Positions 25,361 through 34,112 of a DNA stretch of 37,661 nucleotides are shown one piece after another. The notes under the pieces are model-generated. The model ran no database searches and was not told the origin of the DNA. It worked only from the letters and a program-made list of their open reading frames with translations. The position numbers and the translations under genes are program-made. Every line of letters begins with the position of its first letter. Position 1 is the stretch's first letter. This stretch comes from Porphyromonadaceae bacterium UBA3318 (GTDB lineage: Bacteria > Bacteroidota > Bacteroidia > Bacteroidales > Muribaculaceae): positions 1 through 37,661 of the forward strand of contig DESI01000061.1 of the NCBI GenBank assembly GCA_002361235.1, read 5' to 3'.

Positions 25361-25387
25361 CTCACAAACCGGCACTCACAAACCGGC
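25361..25387. repeat. Tandem direct repeat directly upstream of the SulP promoter
   Basis: CTCACAAACCGGC occurs at 25361-25373 and again at 25375-25387 (period 14). The first copy lies 5 bases beyond the -33 element on the upstream side, a typical place for a regulator site. Confidence 0.8.
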
Positions 25388-25463
25388 CCGTTCAGCACTG
25401 ATGTGCAGTCTTGTTTTGTTTCAGTTCGGAGCTTCAGCGACAACGGTACGTCCCCCTTACTCG

Positions 25464-25778
25464 TCACTCCGTCTTATCACCGGCTTTCCACCTGTCCTTA
25501 TAATATTCAGCATTGACGCGATAAACCAATATCCCTGTCAATATAAAAAAGATAATACCGAATACCCCGGCAAAGCCACGCAACCACAAAAGGACAGTAT
25601 ACTTCCTGTAGTCCATCGGATCCAGGAAAAAGAACTGAAGCACAAGCAGTATCATACATATCCCGATTGACGCATACATGGCATACTTCAACCGTTTGTT
25701 AACTTTATTACGGTAGTATGGCTCAAGTCTCTGCTCGGTCCTCTCCTTCCACTGCATGTATTCAAAGAAATCCATCAT
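25464..25778 (-). CDS. Small two-helix membrane protein of unknown function
   Basis: About 104 residues from the tandem ATGs at 25778/25775. The N-terminus is charged (FFEYMQWKERTEQRLEPYY), followed by two strongly hydrophobic helices (about residues 30-50 and 63-90) and a short charged tail. The open frame continues upstream to 25934 but then runs through the exonuclease gene in another frame, so the ATG 5 bases after the exonuclease stop is the sensible start. No domain recognised; co-transcribed with the exonuclease. Confidence 0.72.
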   Translation of the reverse strand: MMDFFEYMQWKERTEQRLEPYYRNKVNKRLKYAMYASIGICMILLVLQFFFLDPMDYRKYTVLLWLRGFAGVFGIIFFILTGILVYRVNAEYYKDRWKAGDKTE

Positions 25779-25783
25779 ATCAT

Positions 25784-26272
25784 TTACAGTATTTTCATGG
25801 CGATGGCGGCGCAGGCTTCGGCGTCTGCCAGGGCGTGGTGATGATTCTCCATCTCGTAGCCGCAGGCGGCGGCCGACAGATGCAACTGATGGCTGCGTAG
25901 TTTCAGACAACGGCGCGATGCCGCGAGAGTGCAATAGAATTCATATCCGGGATATTCCATGTCATATTCGGCAAAGACGGCCTTAAGGCAGCCCTCGTCG
26001 AACGGCTTGTTGTGCGCCACAAGCGGCAGTCCCTGTATCCGTGGCTCTATCTGTACCCACACTTCCGGGAAAGTAGGCTGACCGTCTGTATCGCGACGTG
26101 TCAGGCCGTGCACCTCGGTGGTCCAGTATGTGTAATAGTTCGGTTTCGGTTGTATCAGACTGTAGAACTTGTCTACAATCTCACCACCGCGTACCACGAC
26201 GATTCCGACGCTACATACGCTTGAGCGCCGTCCATTGGCCGTTTCAAAATCTATAGCTACAAAATCCTGCAT
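25784..26272 (-). CDS. DnaQ-like 3'-5' exonuclease (DEDD superfamily)
   Basis: 162 residues. Exo I motif FVAIDFETA gives the catalytic Asp and Glu, Exo II lies in VAHNKPFDEG, and Exo III HHHALADAEA gives the final His and Asp (HxAxxD, DEDDh type). It resembles stand-alone exonuclease-domain proteins and the epsilon subunit of DNA polymerase III, but without a polymerase-binding tail. Its substrate (DNA proofreading or RNA trimming) cannot be decided here. It has its own consensus promoter 41 bases upstream. Confidence 0.88.
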   Translation of the reverse strand: MQDFVAIDFETANGRRSSVCSVGIVVVRGGEIVDKFYSLIQPKPNYYTYWTTEVHGLTRRDTDGQPTFPEVWVQIEPRIQGLPLVAHNKPFDEGCLKAVFAEYDMEYPGYEFYCTLAASRRCLKLRSHQLHLSAAACGYEMENHHHALADAEACAAIAMKIL

Positions 26273-26313
26273 TCAATACTTTACTTGGAGGGCCTAAACT
26301 CCTTTAATATGTG

Positions 26314-26344
26314 CAAAATTAATCAAATCCTCTTTGCGGTGCAA
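26314..26344 (-). promoter_or_regulatory. Promoter of the exonuclease operon
   Basis: Minus strand: TTTG (26341-26344), 19-base spacer, TAATTTTG (26314-26321). Exact consensus match, 41 bases before the ATG at 26272. Confidence 0.75.
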
Positions 26345-26406
26345 AAGCCATTGTGTTTTTTAACATGAATAGTTCGGATATGATAATAATTATGTAATTT
26401 CGCGGG

Positions 26407-28842
26407 ATGATGGATGAATTGGAAAGAAAGATTACGAAATACATACACGAGCTGCCGGTCGGCGAAGTGGCGGCAGAGGTCAACGCGGCACTCAGGCAGA
26501 AGCCGCGCGTGGTTGTCACCGCTCCTCCGGGTGCGGGCAAGTCTACGCTACTACCGTTGACCATTATGACCGACACGCCCGAGGGTCGAATTCTGATGCT
26601 GGAACCACGGCGGCTGGCCGCGAGACAGGTAGCACAGCGTATGGCCGACATGATCGGCGAGCGTGTCGGTCAGACCGTAGGCTATACCATCCGGTTTGAA
26701 TCCCGCGTATCGGCGCAGACCCGTATCGAGGTCGTGACCGAAGGCATCCTGCAGCGGATGCTGGTGGATGATCCTACTCTTGACGGCATTTCCGTAGTGA
26801 TTTTCGATGAGTTTCACGAGCACAGCCTATACTCCGACATCGCATACGCCCTGACACTCGAAGCCCAGCGACTGATACGTCCGGACCTGAAAATCGTCAT
26901 CATGTCGGCCACAATCGATACAGATTATATATGCAGGCGTTTTGACGCTCCGCTGATCGAAAGCAAGGGACGAGCTTACGATGTGGAGATAATCCGCGCG
27001 GCCGAGTCCGACGCCAATACCTGCGTGGCCGACACAGCAGCAGCCATCCGTCGTGCATTGCGCGAACAGTCGGGCGACATCCTTGCCTTCCTCCCCGGAC
27101 AGGGCGAGATAATGAAATGTCGCGACCTCCTCGCGAACCTGCCATCTGATATTTACATCCACACTCTCTACGGGATGATGCCGTTTGAGGAGCAACGGCG
27201 CACCCTGGCTCCTTCCCCTGCCGGCACACGCAAGATCGTACTCTCCACTCCTATTGCCGAGACTTCACTTACCATCGAAGGAATCCGCACTGTAGTCGAT
27301 TCGGGTTTCTACAAAGGTATGGTATTTGATGCCCGAAGCGGCCTCAGTCATCTGGAAACGATGCGCATATCGCTCGACATGGCCCGGCAACGAAGCGGCC
27401 GTGCCGGACGGCTTTCGGAAGGCGTGTGTTATCGTCTGTGGTCCAACCCTGTGGAACTGCGCATGAAGGAAAGCCGTGTGCCGGAAATCGAGGAAGCTGA
27501 TTTATCGTCTTTGGTGCTGGACATAGCCGCATGGGGCGAGAGTGATGTTTTCGACCTCCCTTGGCTCACGCTTCCGCCTCGCGACAAGGTATTCAAGGCC
27601 CGTCAGCTGCTACGCAGTCTTGGTGCCGTCAACGACAAGGGCGAGATAACCCCTCATGGCAGAAAGTTGGCACGAATCCCTTGCCATCCGCGCATAGCGC
27701 AGATGCTGACCGTAGCCGAAGACAATGCCACAAAGGCGTTAGGCTCAGACATAGCTGCTATCTTGGATGAGAAGGATCCGATAAACGACGAGAACGATTG
27801 CGACATAACCACACGCATAATAATGCTTCGCGAGGCGCGCCGCCGTGGCAACAGCGGCAGATTCGGCCGCATCATAAAGATTGCTGAGCAGTATCGCCGC
27901 CTGGTCAACGCCAAGGAAGACAACACAATCCCTGACCAGACCGCCATAGGCGCGCTCGTAGCCCTGGCATATCCCGAACGTGCGGCCATGATGGTGGCCG
28001 ATTGCCGTTACAGGTTGGCCAACGGCGACGAGGTGCGCATAAATGCCGAAGATGCGTTGTCATCCAGGAAATTCCTGGCGATAGCATCATTAGGAAAGAG
28101 AATATTTCTGGCCGCGCCTATTGACGAGGCGGTGCTGAAGGATATGGCCACATGGAACGAAAAACTGCATTGGGACAACAGGCAGGGGCGCGTAGTGGCA
28201 CGTCGTGAGTTACGCTTAGGCGCATTACTGCTTGACACAGCCGTTTCGGATTCCATTGATCGGGCTCGGATCATCGAGGCTATATGCGAGGCTGCTGCCA
28301 AGGATGGCCGTAGCATGTTCGATTTCTCAGATGACGTCACGCGCCTTATCCAGCGGATAGAAACCGTGGCGGGCTGGCATCCTGAACTGGATTTGCCAGA
28401 CGTATCGGTCGACAGACTATTGGAAACAGCCGGCGAGTGGCTACCTTTATATATTGGTGATGCTATGACTGTCCGCGAACTAAAACGCATAGACATCTGC
28501 CAGGTGGTATGGGGATTGCTGACATACGACCGGCAACAGTCGGTGGATGCCATCGCTCCGTCGCATTATCGGTTACCGAATGGACGCAACGTACGTCTTG
28601 ACTATCGTGTCGGCGCAGACTCACCGGTTCTGAGTGCACGACTTGAGGATTGCTTCGGCATCCGGGAGACTCCGCGCGTGGACGGCGGTACACGGCCGAT
28701 GCTGATGGAATTACTCTCTCCGGGTTTCAAGCCCGTGCAACTCACCAAGGATATCGCAAGTTTCTGGAGCACTACCTACCACGAGGTCCGTAAGGAACTG
28801 CGCCGCCGTTACCCCAAACACCCCTGGCCGGAAAATCTGTGA
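26407..28842 (+). CDS. hrpB: ATP-dependent DEAH-box helicase HrpB
   Basis: 811 residues, the normal HrpB length. Walker A APPGAGKST with Lys45, the DEFH box at residues 134-137, SATID (motif III), and motif VI with RSGRAGR. The helicase-associated domains and the HrpB C-terminal domain follow, ending in the family's characteristic HPWPENL. HrpB is a DExH RNA helicase-type protein; its cell role in Bacteroidota is not settled. ATG at 26407 has another ATG directly after it at 26410. A TAATTTCG box-like sequence (26395-26402) lies only 4 bases before the start. Confidence 0.94.
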   Translation: MMDELERKITKYIHELPVGEVAAEVNAALRQKPRVVVTAPPGAGKSTLLPLTIMTDTPEGRILMLEPRRLAARQVAQRMADMIGERVGQTVGYTIRFESRVSAQTRIEVVTEGILQRMLVDDPTLDGISVVIFDEFHEHSLYSDIAYALTLEAQRLIRPDLKIVIMSATIDTDYICRRFDAPLIESKGRAYDVEIIRAAESDANTCVADTAAAIRRALREQSGDILAFLPGQGEIMKCRDLLANLPSDIYIHTLYGMMPFEEQRRTLAPSPAGTRKIVLSTPIAETSLTIEGIRTVVDSGFYKGMVFDARSGLSHLETMRISLDMARQRSGRAGRLSEGVCYRLWSNPVELRMKESRVPEIEEADLSSLVLDIAAWGESDVFDLPWLTLPPRDKVFKARQLLRSLGAVNDKGEITPHGRKLARIPCHPRIAQMLTVAEDNATKALGSDIAAILDEKDPINDENDCDITTRIIMLREARRRGNSGRFGRIIKIAEQYRRLVNAKEDNTIPDQTAIGALVALAYPERAAMMVADCRYRLANGDEVRINAEDALSSRKFLAIASLGKRIFLAAPIDEAVLKDMATWNEKLHWDNRQGRVVARRELRLGALLLDTAVSDSIDRARIIEAICEAAAKDGRSMFDFSDDVTRLIQRIETVAGWHPELDLPDVSVDRLLETAGEWLPLYIGDAMTVRELKRIDICQVVWGLLTYDRQQSVDAIAPSHYRLPNGRNVRLDYRVGADSPVLSARLEDCFGIRETPRVDGGTRPMLMELLSPGFKPVQLTKDIASFWSTTYHEVRKELRRRYPKHPWPENL

Positions 28843-28843
28843 T

Positions 28844-28874
28844 TTTGTCGATCCGAAGATTTTTCGTAATTTTA
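28844..28874 (+). promoter_or_regulatory. Promoter of the cation efflux gene
   Basis: TTTG (28844-28847), 19-base spacer, TAATTTTA (28867-28874), one mismatch from consensus. It lies just after the hrpB stop and 19 bases before the ATG at 28894, so the gene can be expressed independently of hrpB. Confidence 0.6.
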
Positions 28875-28893
28875 GGGTTAATACTTTGACGTT

Positions 28894-29874
28894 ATGACAG
28901 AAATCAATCAAAAGAACAATAATATCATAGAATGCGACGCCGACCGCGAGCGGCAGATCAATCGCGTCACGCTGATGGGCAGCGTCATAAACGCAGTGCT
29001 CGTGGTGTTCAAGTTCGTGGCCGGTATCCTGGGCCATTCGGCGGCCATGATAGCCGATGCGGTGCATTCCCTCTCCGACTTCCTCACGGACATAGTCGTG
29101 ATAGTGTTTGTACGCATCGCGGGCAAACCGGCCGACAAGGACCACGATTACGGACACGGCAAGTACGAGACGCTGGCCACGGCCATCATTGGCCTGGGCC
29201 TGCTTGGCGTCGGCATCGCCATTTGCTGCAACGGCGTCTGCAAGATATATCAGGCCATCATCGGCAATCCTCTGCCCCGTCCAGGCTTCATCGCGTTTGC
29301 CGCCGCCATACTCAGCATCATCCTCAAGGAATGGGCCTACCGCTTCACGGTCAAGGCTGGCAAGGAGGCCGGTTCACAGGCCGTTGTGGCGAATGCCTGG
29401 CATCACCGCTCGGACGCGTTCTCGTCGCTCGGCACGGCTTTGGGCGTAGGCGGCGCATTGTTCCTCGGTGCAAAGTGGACGGTGCTCGATCCCATCGCTG
29501 CGGTGATCGTCAGCTTCTTTATCGTCGGCACTGCCCTCAAACTTCTTAAACAGGCGCTTGACGAACTGTTGGAGCATAGCCTCCCCGATGACGTGGAGAA
29601 CGAGATAATGCAGATTGTAGAGCAAGAACCGTGCGTCACCAACATACACCATCTGCGCACGCGCCGCATCGGCAACAACATAGCAATGACCATGCACCTG
29701 CGTCTGCCGGGCGACATCAGCCTTTACCACGCACACGAGCATGCTTCGAATATCGAGCGCAAACTGCGCGAACGCTTCGGCGACAAGACCTTCATCGGCC
29801 TCCACATCGAGCCTGTCAAGGTTGACGGCGAATACCGGGAGCCCGACCACACGGCATCTGACCATAATCCGTAA
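28894..29874 (+). CDS. Cation diffusion facilitator family metal exporter
   Basis: 326 residues: six-helix membrane domain followed by a cytoplasmic C-terminal domain (about residues 215-310). Metal-site pairs are visible as HxxxD in helix 2 (DAVHSLSD) and HxxxD in helix 5 (AWHHRSDA), together with DHDYGHGKYETLA between helices 2 and 3. The His-Asp/His-Asp arrangement resembles CzcD/ZnT zinc exporters more than the Asp-Asp/His-Asp set of FieF, so zinc is the likeliest metal by inference. The C-terminal tail has additional histidines (YHAHEH) expected for metal sensing. Confidence 0.92.
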   Translation: MTEINQKNNNIIECDADRERQINRVTLMGSVINAVLVVFKFVAGILGHSAAMIADAVHSLSDFLTDIVVIVFVRIAGKPADKDHDYGHGKYETLATAIIGLGLLGVGIAICCNGVCKIYQAIIGNPLPRPGFIAFAAAILSIILKEWAYRFTVKAGKEAGSQAVVANAWHHRSDAFSSLGTALGVGGALFLGAKWTVLDPIAAVIVSFFIVGTALKLLKQALDELLEHSLPDDVENEIMQIVEQEPCVTNIHHLRTRRIGNNIAMTMHLRLPGDISLYHAHEHASNIERKLRERFGDKTFIGLHIEPVKVDGEYREPDHTASDHNP

Positions 29875-29926
29875 AAGTGATAATTAATTCCGTATTCGGG
29901 ATACTGACATCTTGACAATTACTTTA

Positions 29927-29934
29927 TAATTTTG
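29927..29934 (+). promoter_or_regulatory. -7 box (TAATTTTG) of the CMD-cupin gene
   Basis: TAATTTTG 47 bases before the ATG at 29982. The -33 element at the standard distance is poor. Confidence 0.45.
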
Positions 29935-29981
29935 CATCGTAGATAATAAAACCACCACATACCGCAATATTGTCATACGAT

Positions 29982-30794
29982 ATGAAGCAACTTATTTCAG
30001 CATTATTACTCAGCATCTTAACATTCAATGTTATGGCACAACAGAAAATAACGCAGACGGCCGGACACGACGTACTCGGCGACTTCGCTCCCAAATTCGC
30101 GGAACTTAACGATAACGTTCTATTTGGCGAGGCTGTATGGAATGATTCAACTCTCTCGCTTCACGACCACAGCATGGTCACCATCTCCATCCTGCTTGGA
30201 AAGGGAATGATCGATTCATCGTTCCGCTCACACTTGATGTTGGGCAAAAAGCATGGCATCACCCGTAAGGAGATAGCCGCACTGCTTACTCAGGCCGCTT
30301 TCTACGCCGGATGGCCCAACGCATGGGCCGGCTTCCGCATCGCCAAGGAGGTATGGGCCGACGATAATGCCGCAACGGAGAAAGAGCGTTTCCAGCAGGA
30401 GATGATCTTCCCCATCGGCGAGCCTAACACCGCTTACGCCAAATACTTCATCGGCAACAGCTACCTGGCTCCCCTCTCCAACGAGCAGGTCAACGTGTCC
30501 AATGTCACATTCGAACCCCGCTGCCGCAACAACTGGCACATTCATAAGGCCACCAAGGGCGGCGGTCAGATGCTGATAGGTGTGGCAGGCCGCGGCTGGT
30601 ATCAGGAGGAAGGCAAGCCCGCACAGGAGATTCTCCCCGGCACCGTAATCCATATTCCCGCCAATGTAAAGCACTGGCATGGCGCCGCTGCCGACAGCTG
30701 GTTCGCACACCTCGCCTTCGGCGTCCCGGGCGAAAACACCGAGAACGTATGGCTTGAACCTGTCAGCGATGCCGAATACAATAAATTGCCATAA
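29982..30794 (+). CDS. Exported carboxymuconolactone decarboxylase-like/cupin fusion protein
   Basis: 270 residues from ATG 29982. Signal peptide about residues 1-19 (cut near VMAQ). N-terminal CMD/AhpD-fold domain (about 30-120) with LTQAAFYAGWPNAW; it lacks the CxxC of AhpD peroxidases. C-terminal cupin (about 150-250) with NNWHIHK and KHWHGA supplying metal-binding histidines. In the CMD-cupin family the protein is usually cytoplasmic; export is predicted here. The substrate is unknown. A TTG four codons upstream also keeps the frame open but would spoil the signal peptide. Confidence 0.88.
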   Translation: MKQLISALLLSILTFNVMAQQKITQTAGHDVLGDFAPKFAELNDNVLFGEAVWNDSTLSLHDHSMVTISILLGKGMIDSSFRSHLMLGKKHGITRKEIAALLTQAAFYAGWPNAWAGFRIAKEVWADDNAATEKERFQQEMIFPIGEPNTAYAKYFIGNSYLAPLSNEQVNVSNVTFEPRCRNNWHIHKATKGGGQMLIGVAGRGWYQEEGKPAQEILPGTVIHIPANVKHWHGAAADSWFAHLAFGVPGENTENVWLEPVSDAEYNKLP

Positions 30795-30854
30795 GGCAAT
30801 TTGTCGGAGGTGAACTATCATTAGGAATTACAATTAGGACCCTTTCATAACTCG

Positions 30855-30890
30855 AAACACCCCGTTGCCTACCGGCAGCGGGGTGTTTTA
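30855..30890 (+). terminator. Strong intrinsic terminator of the CMD-cupin gene
   Basis: AAACACCCCG (30855-30864) pairs with CGGGGTGTTT (30879-30888), and the inner TTGCC/GGCAG adds five more pairs (one G-U) around the loop TACC. The T-run TTTTAATTA follows. It lies between convergent genes and may also slow transcription from the P-type ATPase side. Confidence 0.85.
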
Positions 30891-30909
30891 ATTATGCTTA
30901 ATGTCTACG

Positions 30910-33615
30910 TTATATCTTCTTGCGGAATGGCCACGTCACGAGGATGTACAGCTCGCGTACCCAAACCACCGACGACGACGCCAGGATTATGATGCCCAAG
31001 TCCTCGGCACCTGAGGGATTCCACTTCCAATCGGAAGTCCGCAGCATCGGTTCCACGTTGAAGAAGTTCGGCACCAGTTCGGTGATGAACAGCTGTCCGA
31101 TCACGATAATCAACACTATGGTCCAGAATCCCTGGCTCATCTTGAGACTGAACAAACTCTTGGAGGTTTCGAACGCACGTGCGTCGAACATATACCAGAA
31201 ATGTGTCCATACGAATATCGAGAACAGCAGTGTCATGTCGTAAACCGACATCGGAACCTCAGGGCCCCACGTAAAATGCTGCAGATCCCTCAGCGACTTG
31301 ATGTCAACGTGGTTGAACAGGATATAGAATCCGAACGTCAACGCGAAGAATATCACTCCGACGCCAATCAGCTCGAACATCATCGGACGGTTGATGATGA
31401 AGGCGTTGCGGTTGCGCGGTTTGTTCTTCATCACACCGGGCGACGGCGGCAGCGAGGCGAGGGCCATCGCACCGAAGGTGTCCATAATAAGGTTTACCCA
31501 CAGCATCTGCGTCACGGTCAACGGCGACTCCTTGCCGAAGAACGAACCGAACATCACCAACAGACATGCCGCCACGTTCACCGTGAGCTGGAACAGCAGG
31601 AAACGCTGTATGTTCTGATACAGCGAACGTCCCCACATCACGGCGCGTCCTATTGACGAGAACGAATTGTCGATGATGGTTATGTCGCTTGCCTCCTTGG
31701 CCACCGACGTGCCGTCACCCATCGAGAGGCCTACGTGCGCGGCACGCAGAGCCGGAGCGTCGTTGGTGCCGTCGCCGGTTACGGCCACGACTTCGTTGTT
31801 GGCCTGCAGGGCTTCCACCAGGCGCTTCTTATCCAAGGGCCGCGCGCGTGCTATTATCTTTAGTTCACCCACGCGGTTGCGCAATTCCTCGTCGCTCATA
31901 TCGGCCACTTCAGGCCCGGTGATGATGTTGACGTCGGAATCCACGGCATCGTCCCACAGGCCGACCTGACGGCCTATCTCCTTGGCAGTGCCGGGAGTGT
32001 CGCCGGTCACTATCTTGACCTTGATGCCTGCGTTCAGCACCTCACGCACTGCATCGGGCACATCGGCACGAACCGGATCGGAGATAGCCACGATGCCGAG
32101 GAATGTCAGGCTGCCCGATTCTATCTGGCCGTTATTCAGCACTTCATTGCCATCGGCTGGAAGCTCGCAGTAGGCGAAACCTAACGTGCGCATGGCCATG
32201 CCCTGATATTCCAGCAGCCGTGCGTCTATTTCCTCCTTGGTCACGCCTGCAGTGTCGCTGCACATGCCGAATACAATCTCAGGCGCACCCTTCACGTACA
32301 GTATACGTTTGCCATCTGTTGACCTCACAACCGTGGCCATGTATTTGCGTTCGGTGCTGAAGGGCAGTTCCTCAAGGTGCTCGGCGTTCTCGCGCAGCGT
32401 GGTGTAGTCCACTCCCCTTTCGCGCAGCCAAAGCAGGAGGGCGCCTTCCGTCGGATTACCGAGAACCACCGGCTTCTCTTTGGAGACATCGAGTTGAGCG
32501 GTGGAGTTTGCGGCTATTCCCTCATATATCACCTGATCCGATGGGTTGCCGAAAAAGTCGGCCTTATATACCTGCATCTGGTTCTGGGTCAGCGTACCGG
32601 TCTTGTCGGTGCATATCACGGTGGTTGCGCCCATCGTCTCGCAGGCGTGCATCTTGCGCACCAGGTTGTTGGTCTTGAGCATGCGACGCATGGAGTAAGC
32701 CAACGACAATGTCACCGCCATAGGCAGGCCTTCGGGCACCGCCACGACTATTAGCGTCACGGCAATCATAAGTGTCTTCAACACGTGTGCAAGTATCTGC
32801 GGCAGGCTCATGTCGCCCATCTGAGGCGCAAGATGTATGATTTGCCCCACAATCACCAGGCCCGCAACTATATAGCTGACATTCGAAATCCATTTGGCCA
32901 GACGGTCCAGCTGCTCGTTTAGGGGCGTCTTCACCGATTTGTCAATCTGTGCTTCCTGGAATACGCCGCCCATCTCGGTGTCGTCGCCCACCTTCAGAAC
33001 GCGCATCACCCCGTGCCCTTCCATTACCTTGGTGCCGCGCATCACATGATTGGACGGGTATGTGGCATCCTTGTCGAACTGCTCGGGGTCGGTGGTCTTG
33101 CGCGCCGACGGCTCGCCGGTCAGCGACGACTCGTCCACGCTCAGCGTGATGCAGTCCAGCAACTCGCCGTCGGCCGGGATCTCGTCGCCGGTATTCAGCA
33201 ACACGATGTCACCCACCACAACGTCCTTACGCGGTATGGTGGTCACCATCTTGTTGCGCACCACCTCCACAGGCTCGTCATCGTTCACCTGGTTCAGAAT
33301 CTTGAACGCCTTGTTGGCGCGGGCCTCGAATATATACGACAGTCCCGTGGCCAGCGCAATGGCCATAAAGATGCCTACCGGCTCGAAGAATACCTCCGGA
33401 CCTTGACCCAGCTGCATGTATTCGTATACCGCTATGCCGATGGACAGAGCGCCCGCTATCAGCAGGATGATGATGAGAGGATCTGAAAATTTCTCGAGTA
33501 ACAACTTCCACCACTTGGCCTGGGCCGGTGGTGTCAGGATGTTGTTGCCGTGTATCTTACGGCTCTCGGCTACCTGCGAGTCCGTCAGTCCGGCATAATG
33601 TCTGTTTGGTGTCAT
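30910..33615 (-). CDS. Calcium-translocating P-type ATPase (P2B-like)
   Basis: 901-residue P-type ATPase. The N-terminal cation ATPase domain is followed by the actuator TGEPS motif, the phosphorylation motif DKTGT with Asp337, KGAPE in the nucleotide domain, and TGDGTNDAPAL in the hinge. The membrane segment before the phosphorylation site carries VPEGLP, typical of calcium pumps. Full length (no truncation) with ten membrane helices expected. It would export Ca2+ from the cytoplasm. Monocistronic; I found no consensus promoter box just upstream. Confidence 0.94.
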   Translation of the reverse strand: MTPNRHYAGLTDSQVAESRKIHGNNILTPPAQAKWWKLLLEKFSDPLIIILLIAGALSIGIAVYEYMQLGQGPEVFFEPVGIFMAIALATGLSYIFEARANKAFKILNQVNDDEPVEVVRNKMVTTIPRKDVVVGDIVLLNTGDEIPADGELLDCITLSVDESSLTGEPSARKTTDPEQFDKDATYPSNHVMRGTKVMEGHGVMRVLKVGDDTEMGGVFQEAQIDKSVKTPLNEQLDRLAKWISNVSYIVAGLVIVGQIIHLAPQMGDMSLPQILAHVLKTLMIAVTLIVVAVPEGLPMAVTLSLAYSMRRMLKTNNLVRKMHACETMGATTVICTDKTGTLTQNQMQVYKADFFGNPSDQVIYEGIAANSTAQLDVSKEKPVVLGNPTEGALLLWLRERGVDYTTLRENAEHLEELPFSTERKYMATVVRSTDGKRILYVKGAPEIVFGMCSDTAGVTKEEIDARLLEYQGMAMRTLGFAYCELPADGNEVLNNGQIESGSLTFLGIVAISDPVRADVPDAVREVLNAGIKVKIVTGDTPGTAKEIGRQVGLWDDAVDSDVNIITGPEVADMSDEELRNRVGELKIIARARPLDKKRLVEALQANNEVVAVTGDGTNDAPALRAAHVGLSMGDGTSVAKEASDITIIDNSFSSIGRAVMWGRSLYQNIQRFLLFQLTVNVAACLLVMFGSFFGKESPLTVTQMLWVNLIMDTFGAMALASLPPSPGVMKNKPRNRNAFIINRPMMFELIGVGVIFFALTFGFYILFNHVDIKSLRDLQHFTWGPEVPMSVYDMTLLFSIFVWTHFWYMFDARAFETSKSLFSLKMSQGFWTIVLIIVIGQLFITELVPNFFNVEPMLRTSDWKWNPSGAEDLGIIILASSSVVWVRELYILVTWPFRKKI

Positions 33616-33808
33616 ATAGCCACGTTACCTGTTTCGTACTTGATTATTATCTTGTGGTTGTTGATTCACTTTCTGTATAACAACCCAGCACCCCCATTCT
33701 ACCTAAACTCAAAAAATAATATTTTATTGACTCCGGGTCATAAGAATAATGATGTGAGCGCTCCAAGCCGCACATAAACATAAATATAATATTATTAATA
33801 GCCGATTT
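33616..33808. other. Gene-poor AT-rich stretch upstream of the Ca-ATPase
   Basis: No credible gene. Short reading frames on either strand have no family features. It must hold the promoter of the P-type ATPase, but no exact TTTG-N19/20-TAnnTTTG pair is visible on the minus strand. An 8-base palindrome GAGCGCTC lies at 33756-33763. Confidence 0.5.
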
Positions 33809-33839
33809 TTTGCAGTAAATGATTTATTTATTAATTTTG
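33809..33839 (+). promoter_or_regulatory. Consensus promoter of the candidate small transcript
   Basis: TTTG (33809-33812), exactly 19 bases, TAATTTTG (33832-33839). Both elements match the Bacteroidota consensus perfectly, with transcription expected from about 33843-33848. Confidence 0.75.
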
Positions 33840-33869
33840 CGCCACGATGAGTATCGACCATTGTGGCGC
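33839..33869. promoter_or_regulatory. Inverted repeat over the transcription start (possible operator)
   Basis: GCGCCAC (33839-33845) and GTGGCGC (33863-33869), perfect 7-bp arms 17 bases apart. The left arm lies at the expected start of transcription, so it would act on DNA (operator) rather than as a full RNA hairpin. Confidence 0.45.
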
Positions 33870-34112
33870 GACTCGTTTTCATACAGTTTATACAGCTATG
33901 AAGCAACTACATCTCGACAACAGCAAGTTCGGCGGTGTCGCCCCTCCCGGCGACGCGGAGATGTGGCGCGCATAGTGAAATTCACCCTACGTTTTCCAAC
34001 CGCAGAAATGCCCTGACAGCCCGTGGTGCGTCCGTACGTATCCTCAGGCCATCGGGACAGATAGTACCATGACGTATTGGAAACGGCTCCGGAGGAAGGC
34101 CTCCGGATTTTT
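33845..34112 (+). ncRNA. Candidate structured small RNA (about 265 nt) of unknown function
   Basis: A transcription unit defined by a consensus promoter at its 5' end and a strong terminator at its 3' end, with no convincing gene inside. It is more GC-rich than the flanks and contains hairpins: TTCATA (33878-33883) with TATGAA (33897-33902), GTCGCC (33937-33942) with GGCGAC (33949-33954) closing a C-rich loop, and GTGAA/TTCAC at 33975-33985. The 9-mer TGTGGCGCG occurs at 33862 and again at 33962. It does not show the marks I know for tmRNA, RNase P RNA, SRP RNA or common riboswitches. A short ORF lies inside, so a small mRNA is the alternative. Confidence 0.5.
33847..33975 (+). CDS. Possible tiny ORF inside the small transcript
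   Basis: A 42-codon frame from ATG 33847 to TAG 33973-33975, with an internal ATG at 33898 giving a 25-residue peptide that starts MKQLHLDNSKFGG and ends DAEMWRA. The first ATG would be almost leaderless. A second stop (TGA) directly follows the first. No known family is recognised; it may simply be part of an RNA. Confidence 0.25.
   Translation: MSIDHCGATRFHTVYTAMKQLHLDNSKFGGVAPPGDAEMWRA

Noticed and set aside
25779..25934. Extended N-terminus of the small two-helix membrane protein
   Set aside because: The arginine-rich extension lies wholly inside the exonuclease gene in another frame; tandem ATGs after the exonuclease stop are better.
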